Assembly: GCA_022564695.1 (NCBI GenBank)
Contig: JADFKX010000003.1
Location: 1-37,498, forward strand
Origin: Chloroflexota bacterium
GTDB lineage: Bacteria; Chloroflexota; Dehalococcoidia; SM23-28-2; RBG-16-64-32
Length of the DNA: 37,498 nucleotides
Direction: 5' to 3'
Part shown: positions 1 to 11,375 of the stretch, piece after piece
Position numbering within the stretch: the first letter of the stretch is position 1
Layout: each line of letters begins with the position of its first letter
Notes under the pieces: generated by a model
The model's database searches: none
What the model saw: only the letters and a program-made list of their open reading frames with translations
What the model was told of the DNA's origin: nothing
Program-made: the position numbers and the translations under genes

Positions 1-15
1 GCGCATGGATTTATC

Positions 16-44
16 TTGACCGTGAACTCTGACGTCTATATTAT
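16..44 (+). promoter_or_regulatory. sigma70-like promoter for pyrF (TTGACC-17 bp-TATTAT)
   Basis: TTGACC at 16-21, 17-bp spacer, TATTAT at 39-44; AAAGGAGG SD-like motif at 53-60 downstream. Confidence 0.6.
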
Positions 45-75
45 GCGCAGGCAAAGGAGGTGGGCTACTACGGGT

Positions 76-888
76 ATGACATTCTGGGAGAAGCTCGCCG
101 AGGCGAGCCGGCGTAACCAGAGCCTCCTCTGCATTGGCCTTGACCCTGACCCCTCAATTCTCAGGGGTACGCCCGTAGCAGCGTTCCTCCAAGCGATCAT
201 CGAAGCCACTCAGGATTTGGTCTGCGCCTACAAGCCGAACTTAGCGTTCTTCGAGGCGCTGGGGATCGGTGGCATGCAGACTCTCCTTGAGGCGCTACGA
301 GGGGTGCCGTCCTACGTCCCGATCATCGCAGACGCGAAGCGGGGAGATATCGGCTCCACTAACCGCTTCTACGCCCAGGCCCTGTTTGAAGTGTACGACT
401 TCGACGCGGCTACGGTGAACCCCTACCTGGGCGGTGACTCAGTACAGCCGTTCCTGGAGTATGGTGACCGTGGTGTGTTCATATTGTGCCGTACGTCCAA
501 CCCGGGTGCGGCGGACGTGCAAGGGCTTCGTCTTGAGGATGGCAGGCTGCTGTTTGAGGCGGTAGCGGATCTGGCCAATCTCTGGAACACAGCGAGTAAT
601 GTGGGGTTGGTGATGGGCGCCACGTGGCCGGAGGAGCTGGAGCGGGTGCGGGCGATCTGTCCAGAGCTGCCGATGCTGCTTCCGGGGGTCGGTCCTCAGG
701 GCGGAGAGCTGGGCCGGGCGTTGGAGGCCGCCCTGGACGCCGAGGGCGGCGGCGTCATCGTCAGCGCCTCACGTCAGATCCTATACGCGTCACCGACAGA
801 CGATTTCGCGAAGGCCGCGCGGAGGGCCGCGCTGGGGTTGCGGGACGAGATCAACCGAGAGCGAGACGCCCTGCTGGCCAGACGTTAG
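76..888 (+). CDS. pyrF: orotidine 5'-phosphate decarboxylase (type 2)
   Basis: [31 protein letters not shown] motifs; start moved to ATG 76 because the ORF-track start (TTG 16) is the -35 box. Confidence 0.92.
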   Translation: MTFWEKLAEASRRNQSLLCIGLDPDPSILRGTPVAAFLQAIIEATQDLVCAYKPNLAFFEALGIGGMQTLLEALRGVPSYVPIIADAKRGDIGSTNRFYAQALFEVYDFDAATVNPYLGGDSVQPFLEYGDRGVFILCRTSNPGAADVQGLRLEDGRLLFEAVADLANLWNTASNVGLVMGATWPEELERVRAICPELPMLLPGVGPQGGELGRALEAALDAEGGGVIVSASRQILYASPTDDFAKAARRAALGLRDEINRERDALLARR

Positions 889-890
889 CG

Positions 891-1100
891 ATGGTGATGG
901 AGGTGCGTCTGGGAGACGTGGTGCGGCTGCGCAAGGTACATCCCTGCGGCGGCTACGTTTGGGAGGTAGTTCGTTTGGGCGCGGACATTGGCATTCGATG
1001 CCGCAACTGCGGCCGGCGTGTGCTCCTGGAGCGTCGGGTGTTCGAGAAGCGGGTGAAGGAGTTTCTGGCGAGAGGCGAACCGGACGAGTCCGCGAGCTAG
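891..1100 (+). CDS. DUF951 family small protein
   Basis: [48 protein letters not shown] pattern; ATG 891 lies just after the pyrF stop. Confidence 0.85.
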   Translation: MVMEVRLGDVVRLRKVHPCGGYVWEVVRLGADIGIRCRNCGRRVLLERRVFEKRVKEFLARGEPDESAS

Positions 1101-1107
1101 CCCGAAT

Positions 1108-2481
1108 ATGGTCTACGAACCCCCGCAGATCGAGGACATCGCCGACTCTCGCTCCCTCCTCAGGCAGCCCCGCTTCGCTACCCTCTGGCTAACTCAGGGT
1201 CTGGCCCAGACGGCCCAGAACGCCATCCTGTTCACGCTCCTGGTGCTGGTGCTGAAGCTCACGGGCTCCAGCGCCGCCAGCAGCCTGCTGGTCCTGGCGT
1301 TTATTCTGCCTTCGATCTTCATTGGCGTGTTTGTTGGGGTGATGCTTGACCGCTGGCGAAAGGGGACGATCCTTGTCATCACTAACGTTGTGCGGGCGGG
1401 CGCGTGCGGCCTGTACCTGTTCTTCAACGATGATGTGGTGGCGATCCTGGCTATCAGCCTGGTGTTCAGCACCAGCGGTCTCTTTTTCAACCCGGCGATA
1501 GTATCGCTGATCCCATCTATGGTGAGCCAGGACCGGCTCGTAAGCGCCAACAGCCTGTACAACTTCACTCTCACCGGCGCTCAACTGGGGGGGTTGGTGT
1601 TCCTGGCGCCCGTGATCCTGAAGCTGGGTGACGAGCGGACGATGTTCGTGGTGGCGGGTGGCCTGTTCATCGTGGCCGCCGGGCTGGCCGTGTGGCTGGA
1701 TACGCTGCGTGATGATCGGGAGACCGAACCGCGAAGGGGGCGGCAGTTCGGTGGCATACTGGAGGAGTTCCGAAAGGGATGGCACGCTCTGACATCAGAT
1801 TCCGCATCCGCTCTAGCGATGGCGCAACTGACTATGGGCAGCACTCTGGTCCTCCTGTTCGCGATACTCATCCCCCGGTATATGGAAGAGGTGCTGAGCC
1901 GCTCTCCGGACGACGCCGCCTTCCTGTTCGCGCCGACGGGGGTGGGGGCGCTGGTGGGGCTGCGCTTCATTCCCTGGTTTAGCCGCAAGGGTAATAACAG
2001 AGTTGTCGTCATCGGTCTTGTGGGTGTCGCGGTGTCGCTGGTGCTGCTGGCGACGGTGCGCGGCCTGACGGAGATTATGGAGACGACACCCGGGCCGCTG
2101 AACCCCGGCCGGTTCCTGGGCCTTTCGTTATTGCAATCGTTAACGATGATGTTCGCTGCGCCTATGGGTTTCTCCTATGCGCTGCTGAACGCCCCGGCCC
2201 AGACCATACTCCACAAGCGGGCGCCGCCGGAGATGAGAGGCCGTATCTTCGCCACTCAGGTGGTATCGGCGAACTTCATCTCGCTGCTGCCGCTGCTGGT
2301 GGTGGGAGGCATGATCGACATCACTAGCGTGACGGTAGTGCTGGTGGGTGTAGCGGCTTTCCTGTTACTATTCGCTTACGCGAGCGCCCGCGTAGGCGGC
2401 ATGACGGACGGGGACGAGACGCCGCCGCGAGCGCGGGAAGGCGTATCCAGTTCAGTTGACACCCCTACTAGGCTGAGCTAG
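1108..2481 (+). CDS. MFS transporter
   Basis: Multiple hydrophobic helices, MFS-like loop motif GVMLDRWRKG, about 12 TM pattern. Confidence 0.82.
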   Translation: MVYEPPQIEDIADSRSLLRQPRFATLWLTQGLAQTAQNAILFTLLVLVLKLTGSSAASSLLVLAFILPSIFIGVFVGVMLDRWRKGTILVITNVVRAGACGLYLFFNDDVVAILAISLVFSTSGLFFNPAIVSLIPSMVSQDRLVSANSLYNFTLTGAQLGGLVFLAPVILKLGDERTMFVVAGGLFIVAAGLAVWLDTLRDDRETEPRRGRQFGGILEEFRKGWHALTSDSASALAMAQLTMGSTLVLLFAILIPRYMEEVLSRSPDDAAFLFAPTGVGALVGLRFIPWFSRKGNNRVVVIGLVGVAVSLVLLATVRGLTEIMETTPGPLNPGRFLGLSLLQSLTMMFAAPMGFSYALLNAPAQTILHKRAPPEMRGRIFATQVVSANFISLLPLLVVGGMIDITSVTVVLVGVAAFLLLFAYASARVGGMTDGDETPPRAREGVSSSVDTPTRLS

Positions 2482-2484
2482 AAT
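2456..2484 (+). promoter_or_regulatory. near-consensus sigma70 promoter (TTGACA-17 bp-TAGAAT)
   Basis: TTGACA 2456-2461, TAGAAT 2479-2484; overlaps the stop codon of the MFS gene, 30 bp before the downstream GTG start. Confidence 0.7.
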
Positions 2485-2513
2485 TGCCATGCATTGAATC
2501 TGGAGGTGGGAGT

Positions 2514-3053
2514 GTGGTTGAGCTAACTATAGAGAGCATTCGCGTCAGCCTGATGAACTATCAGCGGGTGGTCATTCTCAAGGAGAAGGAGACCGACCGT
2601 TATCTGCCGATCTGGATTGGGCCGGCAGAGGCGGACGCGATAGCCGTGCGGCTGCAAGATGTGGCGGTGGCGCGGCCCCTGACTCACGACTTGCTGCGGA
2701 CGCTCATCGATAGCCTTGGGGCGAAGGTGAGCCACATTCTGGTTAACGACCTGGAGAACGATACGTTCTTCGCCCGCATCGTATTGACGGTTGACGGCAA
2801 GGAGATTGAGATAGACTCTCGTCCCAGCGACGCGATCGCTCTGGCTGTGCGCGCCCAGGTGCCCATCTACGCGAACGAGGCTGTGTTGGAGAAGGCGGGG
2901 GTCCGTCTGGACCAGGAGGGTCAACCTCTGGGGAAGGGTGTGGGACCAGAGATTGAGCCGACCAGCGAGGCGGATGCGGATGAGCTGAAGAAGCTATCGC
3001 CCTTCCGCGATGTGATAGAAGGGCTGGATATGGAGGGCTTCGAGAAGAAGTAG
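2514..3053 (+). CDS. bifunctional nuclease (BFN/DUF151) family protein
   Basis: YLPIWIGPAEADAIAVRL, IDSRPSDAIALAVRAQVPIYANEAVLEKAGV motifs; GTG 2514 with upstream GGAGGTGGG. Confidence 0.88.
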   Translation: MVELTIESIRVSLMNYQRVVILKEKETDRYLPIWIGPAEADAIAVRLQDVAVARPLTHDLLRTLIDSLGAKVSHILVNDLENDTFFARIVLTVDGKEIEIDSRPSDAIALAVRAQVPIYANEAVLEKAGVRLDQEGQPLGKGVGPEIEPTSEADADELKKLSPFRDVIEGLDMEGFEKK

Positions 3054-3075
3054 TCGAAGATCCGACGGCGGCGGC

Positions 3076-3104
3076 GCCTCAGGCTTTACGGCCTGGGGCT
3101 TTTG
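3076..3104 (+). terminator. rho-independent terminator
   Basis: GCCTCAGGC-TTTACG-GCCTGGGGC stem-loop (one G-U pair) followed by TTTT. Confidence 0.75.
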
Positions 3105-3192
3105 TGTTATTGGAGGGTTGAAGTTGGATTGTAATGGGCGGTTGTGATAAAGTGCGCAATCGGAGAGGCTTGCGGAGGTGGTGTGTGCTGCC

Positions 3193-3423
3193 ATGATGGA
3201 ACGGCTGCCGCCGACGATGCGGCTTACCGGCCTGGGGTTCTATCTAGCGCTATGCATCAGCGGTGGCGTGTTCGGCGGGGTGCAGTTGGATGGGTGGCTG
3301 GACACGGGGCGCCTGTTCGCTGTCCTGGGCCTGCTTCTGGGGCTGGCTCTGGGTTTAGGAGGCAGCTTTATTCTCCTGCTGGAAGTGCTTAAGACGAACT
3401 ATGATAAGAAGGAAGGACAATAG
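3193..3423 (+). CDS. AtpI/AtpZ-like ATP synthase accessory membrane protein
   Basis: Two TM helices, GGVFGGVQLDGWLDTGRLFAVLGLLLGLALG; directly upstream of atpB. Confidence 0.75.
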   Translation: MMERLPPTMRLTGLGFYLALCISGGVFGGVQLDGWLDTGRLFAVLGLLLGLALGLGGSFILLLEVLKTNYDKKEGQ

Positions 3424-4503
3424 ATGAGGCTCAGTCGGGGCCGGCTGATCGCCGGTGGACTGATTGTCCTTACCGTCCTGGGCTTCGTTTTTCTGCGGGG
3501 TCCCACGCCTGCCATCTCCATCAAGGCGGAGACGATCCAGACCTTCGGCCCTGTAGATATCACGAATACGATGCTGACTTCGTGGATCGTGGTGATAATC
3601 ATGGTCACGATAGTGTATCTGGGGACGCGCCGGCGCGACCTGGTGCCCAGGGGCTTCCAGAACATGTTTGAGGCAGCGCTGGAGGCGTTCTATAACTTGG
3701 TGGTGAGCGTGGCCGGCGAGAAGAACGGGCGCCGGTTCTTCCCCGTCGTCGCTACGCTCTTCTTCTTCATCCTGGTCTCCAACTTGCTGTCGCTGTTTCC
3801 GATGTTCAGCGTCATCGGTCTGGTCCGGGAGGAGGAGCATGGGTTCGTGATGGAGCGGACGGATGTGGGCCCTCTCCCCGTGAGCTGGGTGGGGCTGTCC
3901 AGCCTCAGCAGCCTCAGCGGCGACTCGATAGACGAGGACGACCCGGACGCGGAGGAGCAGCTTAGGGAGGCTAACGAGGATGGGAAGATCGTGGGGGAGC
4001 TGATCCCGTTGTTCCGCGGCCCCAACACGGACCTCAACACCCCTCTGGCGCTTGCGATCGTATCCGCGATAGCGGTGGAGAGCTGGGGGATCGCGTCGTT
4101 GGGGTTGGGCGGGTACGGCCGTAAGTTCTTCAACTTCGGGGGCATGTTCCGGGGTTTATTCCGGCTTAACTTCCGGCAGTTCTTCCAGGGGGGGATCGAC
4201 GCCTTCGTGGGTATTCTGGAGTTGATCTCGGAGATTGTGCGGCTGATCAGCTTCACCTTCCGTCTGTTCGGGAACATGTTCGCCGGCGAGGTGGTGATAC
4301 TGATGTTCACTTTCCTGACGCCGCTGGTAGTGACTGTCCTCTTTTACGGTCTGGAGCTGTTTGTGGGCATCATACAGGCGTTCATTTTCGCCATACTGAC
4401 GCTGGTGTTCGGCATGATGGCAGTCGCCCACGGTGAGGCGCAAGCCGCCGAGGGAGGGCATGAAGAGGGGCCTGGGGCGATGGCTTCGGAGGCCCAAAAC
4501 TAG
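3424..4503 (+). CDS. atpB: F0F1 ATP synthase subunit A
   Basis: FRLFGNMFAGEVV conserved Arg motif, TDLNTPLALAIVSAI; first gene of atp operon. Confidence 0.95.
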   Translation: MRLSRGRLIAGGLIVLTVLGFVFLRGPTPAISIKAETIQTFGPVDITNTMLTSWIVVIIMVTIVYLGTRRRDLVPRGFQNMFEAALEAFYNLVVSVAGEKNGRRFFPVVATLFFFILVSNLLSLFPMFSVIGLVREEEHGFVMERTDVGPLPVSWVGLSSLSSLSGDSIDEDDPDAEEQLREANEDGKIVGELIPLFRGPNTDLNTPLALAIVSAIAVESWGIASLGLGGYGRKFFNFGGMFRGLFRLNFRQFFQGGIDAFVGILELISEIVRLISFTFRLFGNMFAGEVVILMFTFLTPLVVTVLFYGLELFVGIIQAFIFAILTLVFGMMAVAHGEAQAAEGGHEEGPGAMASEAQN

Positions 4504-4532
4504 AGCAAAACGAACGAAGAGCAAGGAGGTAG

Positions 4533-4853
<321 letters not shown>

Positions 4854-4893
4854 GCGACCGGTCCGGGCGAGGGCTTAGACGGGAGCTAACGGC

Positions 4894-5433
4894 ATGGTGT
4901 TTCTTGCAGAGGGCGGCATCGGGGCGCTTGGTATCAACCTGCCCAGCCTGATCGCCCAGCTCATCAACTTCACTTTCCTGCTGATCGTGTTGGGCTGGGC
5001 GTTCAAACGGTTCTTGTTCCCGCTGCTGGACGAACGACGGAAGCGCATCCAGGAGGGGCTAGAGGCTTCCGAGGAGGCGAAGAAGCACCTGGCCCAGACG
5101 GAGACCGAGACAGCGGCTGAGCTGGATAAGGCACGTCAGGAGGGGCAGGGGCTCATCGGGCAGGCGCAGCAGATGTCTTCTCGAATCCAGGAGGAGGCGC
5201 GCCAGTCAGCCCGCACGGAGACGGAGACGCTGCTGGAGCGGGCGCGCAGTGAGATACAGATGGAACGGGATGCGGCGATCGCTGACTTGCGACGGGAATT
5301 CGCCGATCTCACGATCACGGCCGCGGAGCGGGTGATCCGGCGCAGCCTGGACCGGACGGCGCACCGGGAGCTGATCGAGGAGGTGCTGGCGGAGGCGCCG
5401 CAGGGTGACGATGGGAAGGACGGCCATACATGA
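4894..5433 (+). CDS. atpF: F0F1 ATP synthase subunit b
   Basis: N-terminal TM helix then long charged coiled-coil; position in operon. Confidence 0.93.
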   Translation: MVFLAEGGIGALGINLPSLIAQLINFTFLLIVLGWAFKRFLFPLLDERRKRIQEGLEASEEAKKHLAQTETETAAELDKARQEGQGLIGQAQQMSSRIQEEARQSARTETETLLERARSEIQMERDAAIADLRREFADLTITAAERVIRRSLDRTAHRELIEEVLAEAPQGDDGKDGHT

Positions 5434-5969
5434 TCCGTGAGATCGCGGCCCGCCGCTACGGCGAGGCGGCGTTCCAGATCGCCCGCGATGGCGGCACGGA
5501 GGAACGCTGGTCGGAGGGGCTGGCCCTTATGGCCGACGTCTTCTCCGATCCTGAGATAGCGGCGCTGATGCAGGAGGCGCGCGTGTCCGCCGCCGATAAG
5601 ATGGGGCTTGCGGAGAAGTCGCTTGCGGGCGTCGATCCGCTGGTGCTGAACCTGGCACGGCTGCTGGTGCACCGAGGCCGTACGGCGCTGGCGGGCCAGG
5701 TAGCGGAGGCGTTCCAGGAGCTGATGGACGCGAAACGGGGCATCGCCCACGCGCTGGTGACCACCGCCGTCCCTCTATCTGACGACGAAACAAGGGCGGT
5801 GGCCGAAAGGCTGAGCGAGATCAGCGATCGGCAGGTGGTGGTTGAGACGCAGGTGGACGAGAGGATCATCGGCGGCCTCGTCGCCCGTATCGGCGACAAG
5901 CTTATCGACGGGTCCACGCGCAGCCGGTTGCTGGCGCTAAAGCGCCGTCTGCGGGAGGCGCGGGCGTGA
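5430..5969 (+). CDS. atpH: F0F1 ATP synthase subunit delta
   Basis: ARRYGEAAFQIA, VDERIIGGLVARIGDKLIDGSTRSRLLALKRRL. Confidence 0.93.
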   Translation: MIREIAARRYGEAAFQIARDGGTEERWSEGLALMADVFSDPEIAALMQEARVSAADKMGLAEKSLAGVDPLVLNLARLLVHRGRTALAGQVAEAFQELMDAKRGIAHALVTTAVPLSDDETRAVAERLSEISDRQVVVETQVDERIIGGLVARIGDKLIDGSTRSRLLALKRRLREARA

Positions 5970-6460
5970 CTGCTGCTGTTGCGAAGGCGGACGTTGAGCG
6001 AGAGCTCCTGGGGGCCTGGGAGACGCTGGGCGCTGCGGTGGACTCCTTCTCCGATATGGAGTTGGAGCAACCCGGGGTGGTGGAGAGTTGGTCGATAAAG
6101 GACCTGCTGGGACACATCGCTTTCTGGGCGCAGCAGGCGGCTAAGAACATGCAGCTTATCGCCGAGGGCAGGGCGGATGATGTTCAGCGCCCCAGCGACG
6201 AGAAGGCGTTGGACGAGTGGAACGAGCGCGAATGGCGGCTGCGCCGAGCGCGGTCTCTTTCGGACGTGAGGGAGGAGTGGCTGGAGAGCTTCGACGGAGC
6301 GGTGCAGGCGCTGGCGGCCTTATCATCCGAGAGGCTGGAAGAGAAGTTCAAGAGTTACACGGCGCTCAAGCTGTTCGCGGAGGATACTTACGAACATTAC
6401 AAGGAGCACCTGGCGCATCTGACGGCCTGGCGGCGGGAGCTGGAGACGACGGAGACGTAG
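5966..6460 (+). CDS. DinB/ClbS-like (DUF1706-type) putative metal-binding protein inserted in atp operon
   Basis: VVESWSIKDLLGHIAFWAQQA and DTYEHYKEHLAHLTAWRRE, four-helix with candidate His ligands; GTGA overlap with atpH. Confidence 0.65.
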   Translation: MTAAVAKADVERELLGAWETLGAAVDSFSDMELEQPGVVESWSIKDLLGHIAFWAQQAAKNMQLIAEGRADDVQRPSDEKALDEWNEREWRLRRARSLSDVREEWLESFDGAVQALAALSSERLEEKFKSYTALKLFAEDTYEHYKEHLAHLTAWRRELETTET

Positions 6461-6469
6461 GAGGACGAT

Positions 6470-7981
6470 ATGGCGGTACGCCCTGAAGAGATAGCGTCTA
6501 TAATCCGGCAGCAGATCGAGCAGTTCGGTGGCGCGATCACGGCCGTTGACGTGGGTACGGTGGTGGAGGCCGGAGACGGCATCGTGCGCGTGCACGGCCT
6601 GCGCGGCGCAATGTACAGCGAGATGCTGGAGTTCCCCAACAACGTGATGGGGATGGCCTTGAACCTGGAGGAGGAGACCGTCGGCGCGATCGTCCTCGGC
6701 GATTACAAGGGGATCAAGGAGGGCGACGAAGTCCGTTCCACGGGGCGCATCGTGGAGGTCCCCGTAGGCGAAGGGCTCATAGGTCGCGTGGTTGACCCGT
6801 TGGGCCAGCCGCTGGACGGCAAAGGCCCGGTCAAATCAGACAAGACGCGGCCGGTGGAGCGCATCGCCCCCAACGTGGTGATGCGACAGAGTGTCGACAC
6901 GCCGGTGCACACCGGCATCAAGGCTGTGGACGCCATGATCCCTATCGGCCGCGGTCAGCGCGAGCTGATCATCGGCGACCGGTTCACCGGCAAGACGGCG
7001 ATCTGTCTGGACACGATCATCGCGCAGAAGGGTGGCGACCTGGTCTGCATTTACGTGGCTATCGGCCAGCAGGCGTCGAAGGTGGCACAGGTGGTAGCCA
7101 CGCTGGAGGAGCACGGCGCAATGGAGCACTCGGTGGTGGTGGCGGCCAACGCCGCCGACCCCGCTGCCCTTCAGTACCTGGCGCCCTATGCCGGCTGCGC
7201 AGTGGGTGAGGAGTTCATGGAGCAGGGCAAGGATGCGCTGGTCATCTACGATGACCTCTCCAAGCACGCCTGGGCCTACCGGCAGATGTCGCTGCTGCTG
7301 CGGCGCCCGCCCGGCCGCGAGGCGTATCCCGGCGACGTCTTCTATTTGCACAGCCGGTTGCTGGAGCGGGCTGCCAGGCTCTCGGCGGAACTCGGCGGTG
7401 GCTCGTTGACCGCTCTTCCCATCATCGAGACGCAGGCGGGCGACGTCTCCGCCTACATTCCGACCAACGTCATCTCCATCACTGACGGTCAGATCTACCT
7501 GGAGGCGGACCTGTTCAACGCGGGCATCCGTCCCGCGATTAACGTTGGCCTCTCGGTCTCCCGCGTGGGCGGCGCCGCCCAGACGCGGGCGATGCGCAAG
7601 GTATCGGGCGGCCTGCGCCTGGACCTGGCGCAGTACCGGGAGCTGGCCGCGTTCGCCCAGTTCGGCACGGCGGATCTGGACGCCGCCACCCGTCGCCAGC
7701 TGGAGCGGGGTCAGCGCCTTACGGAGGTGCTGAAGCAGCTCCAGTTCCAGCCGCTTTCCCCGGGCCAGGAGGTGAGCATCCTCTACGCGGGGGTGAACGG
7801 CTATCTGGACGACGTTGAGCTGGGCAAGGTGCATGGTTTTGAGGAGGCGTTCCACAACTACATGCAGGGAAGCCACCCGGACACGCTCAAGGAGATCGAC
7901 GAGAAGAAGGAGCTGACGCCGGAGATAGAGGAGCAGATCAAGACGGCGATCAAGCAGTTCAAGGAGAGCGTTCCCTATTAG
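6470..7981 (+). CDS. atpA: F0F1 ATP synthase subunit alpha
   Basis: [16 protein letters not shown]-loop, [32 protein letters not shown]. Confidence 0.98.
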   Translation: MAVRPEEIASIIRQQIEQFGGAITAVDVGTVVEAGDGIVRVHGLRGAMYSEMLEFPNNVMGMALNLEEETVGAIVLGDYKGIKEGDEVRSTGRIVEVPVGEGLIGRVVDPLGQPLDGKGPVKSDKTRPVERIAPNVVMRQSVDTPVHTGIKAVDAMIPIGRGQRELIIGDRFTGKTAICLDTIIAQKGGDLVCIYVAIGQQASKVAQVVATLEEHGAMEHSVVVAANAADPAALQYLAPYAGCAVGEEFMEQGKDALVIYDDLSKHAWAYRQMSLLLRRPPGREAYPGDVFYLHSRLLERAARLSAELGGGSLTALPIIETQAGDVSAYIPTNVISITDGQIYLEADLFNAGIRPAINVGLSVSRVGGAAQTRAMRKVSGGLRLDLAQYRELAAFAQFGTADLDAATRRQLERGQRLTEVLKQLQFQPLSPGQEVSILYAGVNGYLDDVELGKVHGFEEAFHNYMQGSHPDTLKEIDEKKELTPEIEEQIKTAIKQFKESVPY

Positions 7982-8039
7982 CGCCATGGCTGCACTGACG
8001 CGTATTCGCAGGAGCATGCATGGAGGTCAACTCTTGGCA

Positions 8040-8059
8040 CCGCGGACTGAAGTCCGCGG
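8040..8059. repeat. perfect hairpin CCGCGGAC-TGAA-GTCCGCGG
   Basis: 8-bp perfect inverted repeat with TGAA loop. Confidence 0.85.
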
Positions 8060-8074
8060 CATGGTCTGTTGGAG

Positions 8075-8115
8075 CCGCGCACCATACCTACCGGCAGGCA
8101 GGCTTGAGTGCGCGG
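8075..8115. repeat. inverted repeat CCGCGCAC ... GTGCGCGG
   Basis: 8-bp perfect arms 8075-8082 / 8108-8115. Confidence 0.6.
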
Positions 8116-8191
8116 GGTGGGCTTCATAGCGATGGCAACTCTGCGTGAGATAAAGCGTCGTATCCGCAGCATCGAGAGACGAATGGCTAGA

Positions 8192-8211
8192 CCGCAGCCT
8201 GAAGGCTGCGG
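8192..8211. repeat. perfect hairpin CCGCAGCC-TGAA-GGCTGCGG
   Basis: 8-bp perfect inverted repeat with TGAA loop. Confidence 0.85.
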
Positions 8212-8233
8212 CATCGATGGAAAGTTGCATGCG

Positions 8234-8249
8234 CCAGGCTTGAGCCTGG
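8234..8249. repeat. perfect hairpin CCAGGC-TTGA-GCCTGG
   Basis: 6-bp perfect inverted repeat, 4-nt loop. Confidence 0.75.
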
Positions 8250-8268
8250 GGTCTAGGTATGCTGCCTA

Positions 8269-10621
<2,353 letters not shown>

Positions 10622-10631
10622 GAATAGGGCG

Positions 10632-10922
10632 ATGGCTAAACAGAGTGCCCGTACCCTGCCGCGGCCGTTCACCCTGCACTGGGGGAGCGGGCGCATTGTG
10701 GAGGAGGCTGCCTACGCCGGACAGCATCACGAGCCGTCTCTGCAACTCCTGGAGTTCGATGACGGCTCTCTCTCGGTACGATTCTGCTATTATGACCACG
10801 CCGGCCGATTCCAGCGCAGCCCGCTCATCGTTAGTGACGACGAGGTCGCTGGTCTCCAGAAGGCTCTGGCCGGGACGCCCAAGTTTCGAGCGCTGTTGCG
10901 GGAGATGTTGAGTAAGAGATGA
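10632..10922 (+). CDS. conserved-looking hypothetical protein between atpD and atpC
   Basis: 96 aa ORF in operon, ATGA overlap with atpC; no family recognised. Confidence 0.7.
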   Translation: MAKQSARTLPRPFTLHWGSGRIVEEAAYAGQHHEPSLQLLEFDDGSLSVRFCYYDHAGRFQRSPLIVSDDEVAGLQKALAGTPKFRALLREMLSKR

Positions 10923-11362
10923 CCCTTAAGGTCGAGATAGTCACGGCGGAGCAGTTGGTCTACTCCGAGGAGGACGTGGATCAACTGATCGTGCCCGGTG
11001 TGGCGGGCGAGCTGGGCGTCCTTACGCTGCATGCGCCTCTATTGACTATGATCCAGCCGGGAGTGCTGCGCATAGTCAAAGGCGACGAAGAGGTGGAGAT
11101 GGCGATCACGGGTGGCTTCATCGAGGTGCGCGACAACCGAGTAACGATCCTGGCCGACGCGGCGGAGCGGTCTGAAGAGATCGATGAGGAGCGAGCGGAG
11201 GAGGCGCGCCACCAGGCCCAGCGCCGCCTGGAGGAGCGGGGGGCGGAGGTGCCCCTGGTGCAGGTGCAGGCGGAGCTAGCGCGTGCGCTGGCCCGAATCA
11301 AGGCTGTGTCGCGACGGCGTCGGCGAAGGGGCGGGGTGCCGCCCGGCCCACCACGGCCCTAG
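10919..11362 (+). CDS. atpC: F0F1 ATP synthase subunit epsilon
   Basis: VEIVTAEQLVYSEEDVDQLIVPGVAGELGVLTLHAPLLT; Arg/Pro-rich C-terminal tail. Confidence 0.95.
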   Translation: MTLKVEIVTAEQLVYSEEDVDQLIVPGVAGELGVLTLHAPLLTMIQPGVLRIVKGDEEVEMAITGGFIEVRDNRVTILADAAERSEEIDEERAEEARHQAQRRLEERGAEVPLVQVQAELARALARIKAVSRRRRRRGGVPPGPPRP

Positions 11363-11375
11363 TGAGATTCTTGTA

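Noticed and set aside
1189-2012. Minus-strand ORFs across the MFS transporter
   Set aside because: Antisense to a clear membrane transporter; His/Gln/Arg-rich composition typical of spurious reading frames.
6836-8017. 393-aa ORF antisense to atpA (and similar antisense ORFs at 9380-10165, 11298-12101, 12484-13425)
   Set aside because: Shadow ORFs from GC-rich codon bias opposite strongly recognised atpA, atpD, murA and mreB; no family resemblance.
8040-8249. Could be a CRISPR remnant
   Set aside because: Hairpins have different stem sequences and irregular spacing, no direct repeat units or cas genes.
11283-11375. Upstream-extended start of murA overlapping atpC
   Set aside because: The extension MRWPESRLCRDGVGEGAGCRPAHHGPSEI is out-of-frame atpC sequence; MurA homology begins after about 11376.
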